A stretch of 36,954 nt of DNA from the NCBI GenBank assembly GCA_018608545.1, contig JABAZI010000013.1:7212-44165 (forward strand), written 5' to 3'. The DNA is from Polaribacter sp. (GTDB lineage: Bacteria > Bacteroidota > Bacteroidia > Flavobacteriales > Flavobacteriaceae). The notes beneath the pieces are model-generated. The model had not been told where the DNA came from, made no database searches, and worked only from the letters and a program-made list of their open reading frames with translations. The translations under genes and the position numbers were made by a program. Of the stretch, positions 31,217 through 36,954 are shown piece by piece (the stretch's first letter is position 1; the number at the start of each line of letters is the position of its first letter).

Positions 31217-31249
31217 AAAAAAAAACGCCAATACAAATTGGTTTTGTTT
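31217..31249 (-). terminator. Terminator of the small membrane-protein gene
   Basis: On the minus strand CCAAT and ATTGG pair around a four-base loop, extended by A/T pairs, and lead into a run of about ten T. It lies about 30 bases after the stop of the gene at 31277. Confidence 0.55.
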
Positions 31250-31276
31250 TATTAATGTGGATATAAACAAGGAAAA

Positions 31277-31516
31277 TTAATTTTTATCTTGTTGATTAAA
31301 TGCGTCTCTTAACTTTTGATCATTTAAAATATACTTTTTATACTTACCATCTCTGTACCTGTAATAAATAAAGAAAGGCATGAATAAAAAAGAAAAGTAA
31401 AATACCCCCAGACCCATAACAATTTCTGCTTTTTCGTGTCCAGTATTACTTAAATAGATCCCAGCTGCCATCCAAACTAAAAAGATAACAAACATTATTT
31501 TTAACGCTAATTTCAT
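31277..31516 (-). CDS. Small two-helix membrane protein, unknown function
   Basis: A 79-residue protein that I do not recognise. Two hydrophobic segments (about 4-23 and 33-52) flank a short polar loop, and the C-terminal third is rich in Lys, Tyr, Arg and Asp, suggesting a cytoplasmic tail. No Cys motif. Codon use resembles its neighbours. It is followed by a probable terminator and then hflX, and preceded by 239 bases without another gene. Confidence 0.68.
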   Translation of the reverse strand: MKLALKIMFVIFLVWMAAGIYLSNTGHEKAEIVMGLGVFYFSFLFMPFFIYYRYRDGKYKKYILNDQKLRDAFNQQDKN

Positions 31517-31660
31517 TGTGTAAAATTACAAAAGTTATCTGTTTAATTTCTTTTTTTATTCAAATGAACGTGATTTCTTTAGCATGCTACTATTAAAGTT
31601 GTAATTGTATTTTTAATTCAGATAGTACTCATAAAACGACTGCGTTTTGAATCAATTTTA

Positions 31661-31668
31661 TATTTTTG
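31661..31668 (+). promoter_or_regulatory. Possible -7 element TATTTTTG upstream of the 31756 gene
   Basis: An exact TAnnTTTG match 88 bases before the ATG at 31756. No good -33. The rest of the 31517-31755 gap is AT-rich and I see nothing else in it. Confidence 0.35.
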
Positions 31669-31755
31669 AAAATTAATATGAGAATACTTAAAATCACGGT
31701 AGTTATTTTTAATATTTTCCAGACGCGTATCTAAATCTTATAAGAAACATATACA

Positions 31756-32292
31756 ATGCCAATTACGAAACAATTTCAAATACAACACTTCAATAATACG
31801 TTAAATTTATATGCTTCTGAAGAAAAACAATATACTTCTAGTTGGTTTATGGATTTTGGGAAGTTTGGTTCTGAACTCTTCAATTCTGAAAAGAAAAAAA
31901 AATATTCAATCAACAAAAAGTTTAAATTTTGGAAATGGAAAATGGTTTACACAATCAGAGATCGTTCTGAGGATGTACTGGAACTAATTTCCTTAAACAA
32001 TAGAAAAACAATCTATTCAATTGAGGTGGATCAAGTTATTTATGTTGTAAAGGTTCACTATAAAAAGAAATTATCTGTTTTTAAAAATGGAAATAAAATT
32101 GCTGAATTTGATGCGTCTATTTTAGATGAAAATCAATACCACACTACGCATCTTTATCTTTTAGATGTCAATGATTTGGAGATGTGTTTTTTGTTGTTTT
32201 CTTGTTTGAAAATTGGAGAAACAGAACAAAATTCAAAAATAGTTTTGTCCAGTCAAAAACAACTTGAAATAAATGAAGAACCATGGGTTTAG
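31756..32292 (+). CDS. Hypothetical cytosolic protein, unknown family
   Basis: A 178-residue protein without signal peptide or membrane segment. It has many Lys and aromatic residues and alternating beta-strand-like segments in the middle (KFKFWKWKMVYTIRD, KTIYSIEVDQVIYVVKVHY, KLSVFKNGNKIAEFD). This strand-rich pattern with short polar turns is reminiscent of LURP-one/tubby-like barrels, but I cannot support that assignment. It stands alone and converges with the gene at 32311 with 18 bases between stops. Confidence 0.68.
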   Translation: MPITKQFQIQHFNNTLNLYASEEKQYTSSWFMDFGKFGSELFNSEKKKKYSINKKFKFWKWKMVYTIRDRSEDVLELISLNNRKTIYSIEVDQVIYVVKVHYKKKLSVFKNGNKIAEFDASILDENQYHTTHLYLLDVNDLEMCFLLFSCLKIGETEQNSKIVLSSQKQLEINEEPWV

Positions 32293-32310
32293 GTCCTTTA
32301 CATTAAAGTT

Positions 32311-32928
32311 TTACACCCCTAAAATTTGAGGTAAAAACTGTAGCAATAACAATAAAAGCATGACAGCGAATGAAATCATTAGAGGTTTCCAGATTTCTTT
32401 CTTTTGGTATGCAAGCTTATTGCCCAAATTTTTATTCCAAAAAAATTCTGATAAAATAGCATACCCAATCATGTTGAACAATAGGGTGACAAAAAACATC
32501 TTAGGAAGATAATTCAAAAGTATTGCCGAAATCGTAGTATATGCAATTCCAAAAAAAAGCACTTGATTTCTTGCCACAGGTTTGTTCATTTCTTTTAAAT
32601 TTTGCATCAATAAAAGAACTCCGAATATTGTTGAAAAAAAAAGAGTAAAACCTTGTATGGCTCTTTTTGAATACAAATGAGGTAAAACCATTTCTCTAGA
32701 GAGATGCTCATTGTGGTCAATTGCTTTTTCAACGGTTTGTATTGCATCACTCTCTTTAAAAGTGTCTTTATACAAATCATCAGTTTTCTGAATCAAATTT
32801 CGAACTTCCATTTCCCAAACTACCGCTTGAATTGCTTCTTGGTTATAGTCGTTCTTTTCCTTAAGAATAATTTCTAACTCTTTGTTAGATTTTAAACTCA
32901 TGATTTTTGTAAAACTGTTTGCGTTCAT
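32311..32928 (-). CDS. Four-helix membrane protein, unknown function
   Basis: A 205-residue protein. The soluble N-terminus has the pattern SNKELEIILKEKNDYNQEAIQAVVWEMEVRNL, a short helical segment seen at the start of many Bacteroidota membrane proteins. Four membrane helices follow at about 90-108, 122-141, 144-163 and 181-200. The start could be the ATG at 32928 or the in-frame ATG at 32901 just before the helical segment. No recognised domain. Confidence 0.7.
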   Translation of the reverse strand: MNANSFTKIMSLKSNKELEIILKEKNDYNQEAIQAVVWEMEVRNLIQKTDDLYKDTFKESDAIQTVEKAIDHNEHLSREMVLPHLYSKRAIQGFTLFFSTIFGVLLLMQNLKEMNKPVARNQVLFFGIAYTTISAILLNYLPKMFFVTLLFNMIGYAILSEFFWNKNLGNKLAYQKKEIWKPLMISFAVMLLLLLLQFLPQILGV

Positions 32929-32959
32929 TTTATAATGTATTCACCTGTAATTAGTTCAC

Positions 32960-32977
32960 TACTATCCCTTGATAGTA
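32960..32977. repeat. Stem-loop TACTATC-CCTT-GATAGTA between two minus-strand genes
   Basis: A perfect 7-bp stem with four-base loop, four bases beyond the DUF6503 stop. There is no T tract on the minus strand, so its role as terminator is doubtful. Confidence 0.45.
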
Positions 32978-32980
32978 TTG

Positions 32981-33673
32981 TTATTTAATACTTAATAAGT
33001 CAGTTCCTAAATAACGATTGTCTTTGTTATAATACCAATCTCTTGTTTTTGGCATTTTAATTTCTTGAATTATTTCAAGACCAGAAAGTAAAATAAATTC
33101 TCCACTATTTTCTTCTTTTTTAAAAAACTGATAAGCCTCCATCTCATAATTTTTTGGATTGAAATAAAAAAACCAACGATCTTTCCCTACGTTTTCATCA
33201 TAGGTCACTTTTAAAACCCAATATTCTTTTCCGTTAAATATTTTTTTTGCTACTTTTTGATGGACAATAGTTCCTTCATCTTTTAATTTCATTGGAAGTC
33301 CGTATAAAAAAGTATAGTAGTCTTTATATAAATTTGCACGCTTGCATGTTTTTTTAGGATCGTTGGATGGATTCTTGTCTCCCCCGACAACCTTTGAACA
33401 AATTCCCTTGTTTACGGTATATTCTTCGGTACTAGCATCCTTATAAGATTTTATATAGAAGTACTCTTTTGGTAAATTAATACGGATTTCGCTTTTTCTC
33501 TTTATTTGATCAGGAGTTTTCATTGTTATAAATAATTCTCCATTAAAAGTTTTCCAATTTCCTTTTGGATCATGAAAATGAATTGCTTTTTCTAGTAATT
33601 GATTGCCCGTTATTTGTTGAGAAAAAGTAGCGATTGATAGCAATAGAAATAAAAAAAGTACTTGTTTTTTCAT
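32981..33673 (-). CDS. DUF6503 family periplasmic protein
   Basis: A 230-residue exported protein. Residues 1-18 are a signal peptide ending TFSQ. The mature start GNQLLEKAIHFHDPKGNWKTF is the signature of DUF6503, a Bacteroidota family with a LolA-like half-barrel pattern of long antiparallel strands. Two Cys (in GICSKV and KTCKRA) could form a disulfide. No function is established; lipoprotein or lipid carriage is a guess from the fold. It follows aspS after a terminator and should have its own start signal; TAAATTTA four bases before the ATG is a one-mismatch -7 candidate. Confidence 0.84.
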   Translation of the reverse strand: MKKQVLFLFLLLSIATFSQQITGNQLLEKAIHFHDPKGNWKTFNGELFITMKTPDQIKRKSEIRINLPKEYFYIKSYKDASTEEYTVNKGICSKVVGGDKNPSNDPKKTCKRANLYKDYYTFLYGLPMKLKDEGTIVHQKVAKKIFNGKEYWVLKVTYDENVGKDRWFFYFNPKNYEMEAYQFFKKEENSGEFILLSGLEIIQEIKMPKTRDWYYNKDNRYLGTDLLSIK

Positions 33674-33689
33674 GAGTTAAATTTAATAA

Positions 33690-33714
33690 AAAATCCCGCA
33701 CTTGCGGGATTTTA
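33690..33714 (-). terminator. Intrinsic terminator of aspS
   Basis: On the minus strand AAATCCCGCA and TGCGGGATTT form a GC-rich hairpin starting about four bases after the aspS stop and running into TTTTTTATT. Confidence 0.88.
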
Positions 33715-33717
33715 AAT

Positions 33718-35472
33718 TTATGCCTGAATGTCCGATTTTAAACTTAATTCCTTGAGTTGATGTTCGTCTAAAAATGCAGGTGCATCGATCATCACATCAC
33801 GACCTGAATTGTTTTTTGGAAAGGCAATAAAATCTCTAATGGTTTCCTGCCCTCCTAAAATTGCAACCAATCGATCTAGTCCAAATGCCAAACCACCATG
33901 AGGTGGAGCTCCATATTCAAAGGCATCCATTAAGAATCCAAATTGTGCTTTTGCTTCCTCTTCAGTAAACCCTAAATGACGTAGCATTGTCGCTTGAATG
34001 TGTTTATCATGAATACGAATTGAACCACCGCCAATCTCATTTCCATTGAGCACTAAATCGTATGCATTTGCCTTCACATCTCCTGGATTGGTATCTAATA
34101 ATTCCATTTGTCCTGGTTTTGGAGATGTAAAAGGATGGTGCATCGCATGGTAATGACCTGTTTCTTCATCCAATTCTAATAATGGGAAATCAATAACCCA
34201 TAGAGGAGCAAATACTTTTGGATCTCTCAATCCTAAACGTTCTGCTAATTCCATTCTTAATGCAGATAATTGAGCTCTGACTTTATTGGTTTTACCCGAC
34301 AATATACAAATCAAATCTCCTGGTTTTGCATTAGTAGTCACTGCCCATTGAGCCAAGTCTTCTTGCGTGTAAAATTTATCTACGGAAGATTTAAAAGATC
34401 CGTCCTCATTTACCCTACAATAGACCATCCCTAAAGCGCCAACCTGAGGCCTTTTTACCCAGTCAATTAATTTATCTATTTCTTTTCTTGTGTATTTATT
34501 TCCGCCGGGAACAGCAATTCCTACCACCAATTCAGCATTGTTAAAAACACCAAATTCTTTATGTTGCGCAACCGAGTTTAACTCGCCAAATTTCATTTCA
34601 AATCGAATATCTGGCTTGTCATTTCCATATAATCTCATTGCGTCATCGTACAATATTCTTGGGAATGTTGTCACATCAACTCCGTTTATTTCTTTTAATA
34701 AGTGACGCGTCAATCCTTCAAAAATTGTTAAAATATCTTCTTGTTCCACAAATGCCATTTCACAGTCAATTTGTGTGAATTCTGGTTGTCTGTCTGCACG
34801 TAAGTCTTCATCTCTGAAGCATTTTACGATCTGGAAATATTTATCCATTCCACCAACCATTAGGAGTTGTTTGAATGTTTGTGGAGATTGAGGTAAAGCA
34901 TAAAATTGACCTTCATTCATTCTTGAAGGAACAACAAAATCTCGAGCGCCTTCTGGGGTAGATTTTATTAAATAAGGAGTTTCTACTTCTATAAATTCTT
35001 GATCAGACAAGTATTTACGAACCTCCATAGAAACTTTATGGCGAAAGATTAAATTGTCTTTTACCGGATTTCTTCTGATATCAAGATACCTGTATTTCAT
35101 TCTAATATCTTCTCCACCATCTGTTTTGTCTTCTATTGTAAATGGGGGAGTTAAGGCTTCATTTAAGATTTTTAAAGAAGCAACTAGTACTTCAATATTC
35201 CCAGTTGATATTCGGTTGTTTTTAGATTCGCGTTCGATAACAGTTCCTGTTACTTGTATTACAAATTCTCTTCCTAAAGATTTTGCTTTTTCTATCATTT
35301 CCTTTGAGGTACGCTCTTCATCAAAAATCAACTGCGTAATTCCATAACGATCACGTAAATCTACCCAAACCATAAAACCTTTGTCGCGAGATTTCTGAAC
35401 CCATCCGGATAAGGTTACTTCTGTGTTTATATGCGCTGCTCTTAATTCGCCGCAAGAATGACTTCTATACAT
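33718..35472 (-). CDS. aspS: Aspartyl-tRNA synthetase
   Basis: Charges tRNA-Asp. It has 584 residues, the bacterial class IIb form. An OB-fold anticodon domain occupies about 1-105. Motif 2 includes FRDED at 219-223 and EFTQIDCEM. The bacterial GAD insertion lies around 290-410, and motif 3 is GLAFGLDRL ending at 535. Gln in [11 protein letters not shown] (about 195-205) marks the aspartate pocket. It is preceded by a -7 element at 35494-35501 and followed by a strong terminator, so it is a single-gene unit. Whether it also charges tRNA-Asn cannot be told here. Confidence 0.97.
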   Translation of the reverse strand: MYRSHSCGELRAAHINTEVTLSGWVQKSRDKGFMVWVDLRDRYGITQLIFDEERTSKEMIEKAKSLGREFVIQVTGTVIERESKNNRISTGNIEVLVASLKILNEALTPPFTIEDKTDGGEDIRMKYRYLDIRRNPVKDNLIFRHKVSMEVRKYLSDQEFIEVETPYLIKSTPEGARDFVVPSRMNEGQFYALPQSPQTFKQLLMVGGMDKYFQIVKCFRDEDLRADRQPEFTQIDCEMAFVEQEDILTIFEGLTRHLLKEINGVDVTTFPRILYDDAMRLYGNDKPDIRFEMKFGELNSVAQHKEFGVFNNAELVVGIAVPGGNKYTRKEIDKLIDWVKRPQVGALGMVYCRVNEDGSFKSSVDKFYTQEDLAQWAVTTNAKPGDLICILSGKTNKVRAQLSALRMELAERLGLRDPKVFAPLWVIDFPLLELDEETGHYHAMHHPFTSPKPGQMELLDTNPGDVKANAYDLVLNGNEIGGGSIRIHDKHIQATMLRHLGFTEEEAKAQFGFLMDAFEYGAPPHGGLAFGLDRLVAILGGQETIRDFIAFPKNNSGRDVMIDAPAFLDEHQLKELSLKSDIQA

Positions 35473-35493
35473 TTTTTATCTTTTAATGAGCTA

Positions 35494-35501
35494 CAAAATT
35501 A
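35494..35501 (-). promoter_or_regulatory. -7 element TAATTTTG of aspS
   Basis: An exact minus-strand TAnnTTTG match ending 21 bases before the ATG at 35472. Confidence 0.52.
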
Positions 35502-35641
35502 AACATTTTCAATTGAATAATAATATTTTGTGGGTTCATTTCTAAACAGAAACCTGCTGTTTTACTAAGCTGCTTTTATTTTATAATAAAGTGTCCCGAT
35601 AATTGCTGTAATTGCGAGTGTATAATCCGTACAATTCTTTG

Positions 35642-35649
35642 TAAATTTG
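35642..35649 (+). promoter_or_regulatory. -7 element TAAATTTG, four bases before the cupin ATG
   Basis: An exact TAnnTTTG match whose last G is four bases from the ATG at 35654. If used, transcription would start at or just inside the start codon. No good -33 was found; the promoter may instead lie further upstream. Confidence 0.45.
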
Positions 35650-35653
35650 TTTT

Positions 35654-36013
35654 ATGAGTGTTATTAATCTTCAAGAGAAGTTTCAGTTGTTTTCAGACTA
35701 TTGGTCTCCTAAAAAAGTAGGTGAATTAAACGGACAACAAGTTTTATTAGCAAAGATAAAGGGCGAATTTGTTTTTCATAAACACGATCATGAAGACGAA
35801 CTTTTTATGGTCGTCAAAGGATCATTGGATATTGAATTAACCAATAAAACGGTTACGTTACAGCAAGGCGAATTTTATATTGTTCCAAAAGGAGTGTTGC
35901 ACAAACCGATTGCGAAAGAGGAAGTTCATCTTTTGTTATTCGAACCACTTTCCACAAAACACACAGGAGATATTATTTCAGATATTACTTTAGAAACCTA
36001 TGAATCTATTTAA
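35654..36013 (+). CDS. Cupin-domain protein
   Basis: A 119-residue single-domain beta-barrel. The metal-binding first cupin motif is His42, His44, His46 and Glu49 in FHKHDHEDELF, and the second includes PKGVLHKP. Small cupins of this kind are very diverse and the substrate is unknown. The sequence begins INLQEKFQLFSDYWSPKKVGELNGQ, a pattern I associate with a widespread flavobacterial group. It lies two bases upstream of rsmI, so the two are in one operon. Confidence 0.88.
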   Translation: MSVINLQEKFQLFSDYWSPKKVGELNGQQVLLAKIKGEFVFHKHDHEDELFMVVKGSLDIELTNKTVTLQQGEFYIVPKGVLHKPIAKEEVHLLLFEPLSTKHTGDIISDITLETYESI

Positions 36014-36015
36014 TT

Positions 36016-36687
36016 ATGAGTAAGTTATATTTAGTACCCACCCCAATCGGGAATCTAGAGGACATGACATTTAGAGCAATTCGTGTTTTAAAAGAAGTCG
36101 ATTTTATTTTAGCGGAAGATACGCGAACAAGTGGGAAGCTATTAAAACATTTTGAGATTATGACTCAAATGCATAGCCACCACATGCACAACGAACATCG
36201 TTCTATTGAAGGTATTTTAAACCGATTAAAAAATGGAGAAACCTGTGCATTAATATCAGATGCTGGAACTCCTGCGATTTCAGATCCTGGCTTTTTATTA
36301 ACGAGAGCTTGTGTCGAGAATAAGATTGAAGTGGACTGTTTGCCAGGGGCTACAGCTTTTGTTCCAGCGTTGGTCAATTCTGGTTTGCCAAATGAAAAAT
36401 TTGTTTTTGAAGGTTTTTTACCTGTTAAAAAAGGAAGACAAACACGGTTGTTATTTTTAGCCAATGAGCATCGAACAATGATTTTTTATGAATCGCCTCA
36501 TAAATTATTGAAAACACTCGGTCATTTTGTTGAATATTTTGGAACAGATAGAGTTGTTTCAGTGTCCAGAGAGCTTACAAAAATGTTTGAAGAAACGGTC
36601 AGAGGAAGTGCCTCTGAAGTGTTAGCTCATTATGAATCAAAACCTCCAAAAGGAGAAATTGTAATTGTGGTAGAGGGGAAGAAGTAG
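36016..36687 (+). CDS. rsmI: 16S rRNA 2'-O-ribose C1402 methyltransferase
   Basis: Methylates the ribose of C1402 in the decoding centre of 16S rRNA with SAM. It has 223 residues, short compared with E. coli (286), because Bacteroidota forms lack the C-terminal extension. The opening YLVPTPIGNLEDMTFRAI, the AEDTRTSG segment, and SDAGTPAISDPG are diagnostic of the tetrapyrrole-methylase fold RsmI group. It follows the cupin gene after two bases. Confidence 0.96.
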   Translation: MSKLYLVPTPIGNLEDMTFRAIRVLKEVDFILAEDTRTSGKLLKHFEIMTQMHSHHMHNEHRSIEGILNRLKNGETCALISDAGTPAISDPGFLLTRACVENKIEVDCLPGATAFVPALVNSGLPNEKFVFEGFLPVKKGRQTRLLFLANEHRTMIFYESPHKLLKTLGHFVEYFGTDRVVSVSRELTKMFEETVRGSASEVLAHYESKPPKGEIVIVVEGKK

Positions 36688-36743
36688 GTCCTTTTAAGAG
36701 ATTTATTTACAGAAATGCTAAACAAATTTTTTAACAAGAGTGT

Positions 36744-36954
36744 TTAATTTTTTCTAGCAATTATTTTTTTTAAGTTTTTGATTCGATCACTTAATTCTGT
36801 GTTTTTGTCATTTAGTTCATGAAATGAATTTATTAGCAAAGGAATCAATCCCTGATAGTTCACAGCAAGCATTTTATTTTTATCCATCGTTACAAGTTGT
36901 GGAAAAATCTTTTTCACATCTTGTGCTAAAACACCCATTTTTATTCCTTGAGAC
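36744..36954 (-). CDS. C-terminal end of a protein with an S74 (endosialidase-type) chaperone domain, partial
   Basis: The frame runs off the right edge (five more codons read Ser-Gln-Gly-Ile-Lys before the first Met), so only about 70 residues are visible. GVLAQDVKKIFPQLV followed by NYQGLIPLLINSFHEL is the core of the Peptidase_S74 intramolecular chaperone domain, and the end is a coiled coil (ELNDKNTELSDRIKNLKKI). In phage tail spikes this domain trimerises the fibre and cuts itself off; in flavobacteria it is common at the end of exported cell-surface proteins. No other phage gene is present, so a surface protein is more likely. Confidence 0.8.
   Translation of the reverse strand, partial: SQGIKMGVLAQDVKKIFPQLVTMDKNKMLAVNYQGLIPLLINSFHELNDKNTELSDRIKNLKKIIARKN

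Noticed and set aside
36744..36954. Prophage suggested by the S74 domain
   Set aside because: No integrase, capsid, tail or lysis gene in the window; the domain is also common on bacterial surface proteins.
1..36954. CRISPR arrays, insertion sequences, tRNA or rRNA genes
   Set aside because: No spaced direct repeats, transposase motifs, terminal repeats flanking a gene, cloverleaf sequences or rRNA segments were recognised on either strand.

Overview
The window looks like a core chromosomal segment of a marine-type member of the Flavobacteriaceae (phylum Bacteroidota). It is AT-rich. At least fifteen genes are preceded by the Bacteroidota sigma-factor -7 element TAnnTTTG instead of a Shine-Dalgarno sequence. 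Several families are typical of this group: DUF4293, DUF1599, BT_3928-type DoxX proteins, DUF2480, DUF3078, DUF6503 and the 632-residue PurF. Genus cannot be decided from the sequence; relatives of Polaribacter or Tenacibaculum would fit. I see no rRNA, tRNA, CRISPR array, insertion sequence or integrase. Both ends cut a gene: a PpiD-type foldase at the left and a protein ending in an S74 chaperone domain at the right.

Layout. 1-3.4 kb: end of the foldase gene, then rho (minus) with a long disordered insertion, diverging from a DUF4293 membrane protein. 3.5-6.9 kb: a signalling locus with a NarL/LuxR response regulator, a lipoprotein made of two copies of an unknown domain, and a periplasmic-TPR histidine kinase. 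Two inverted repeats lie just upstream of the regulator promoter. 6.9-12.3 kb: housekeeping genes (YfcE-like phosphoesterase, truA, an MsbA-like ABC exporter, the c-di-AMP synthase cdaA, folP and a LOG-family hydrolase). 12.3-15.0 kb: a duplicated DUF1599 protein, a DoxX/BT_3928 redox-type membrane protein, the fluoride channel crcB and a crotonase-family enzyme. 15.0-19.8 kb: aroA, queA, rlmN and a long-chain polyprenyl diphosphate synthase. 19.8-24.5 kb: a GH3 acyl-adenylase diverging from a DUF2797 zinc-ribbon protein, then a gamma carbonic anhydrase and an MscS-type channel. 24.6-27.6 kb (minus): purF and a PfkB sugar kinase with a structured leader. 27.7-30.0 kb: a sufE / SufT-like / DUF2480 / DUF3078 set. 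30-36.9 kb: hflX, several lineage-type hypotheticals, DUF6503, aspS, a cupin, rsmI and the partial S74 gene.

How the genes work together. Most of the window serves translation and RNA quality (truA, queA, rlmN, rsmI, aspS, hflX, rho), biosynthesis (folP, aroA, purF, isoprenoid quinone side chain), Fe-S assembly (sufE set) and envelope homeostasis (foldase, MscS, CdaA, ABC exporter). Gene packing is tight: four convergent pairs overlap or are separated by only 2-3 bases without a clear intrinsic terminator, and several -7 elements sit so close to the start codon that the mRNA is probably leaderless.

The best candidates for undescribed biology are the regulator / duplicated-lipoprotein / TPR-kinase locus with its inverted repeats, the DUF2480 cysteine protein linked to Fe-S genes, the DUF2797 protein beside GH3, and the leader structures of the pfkB-purF unit. 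All functional statements rest on motif recognition by eye; no database search was run.
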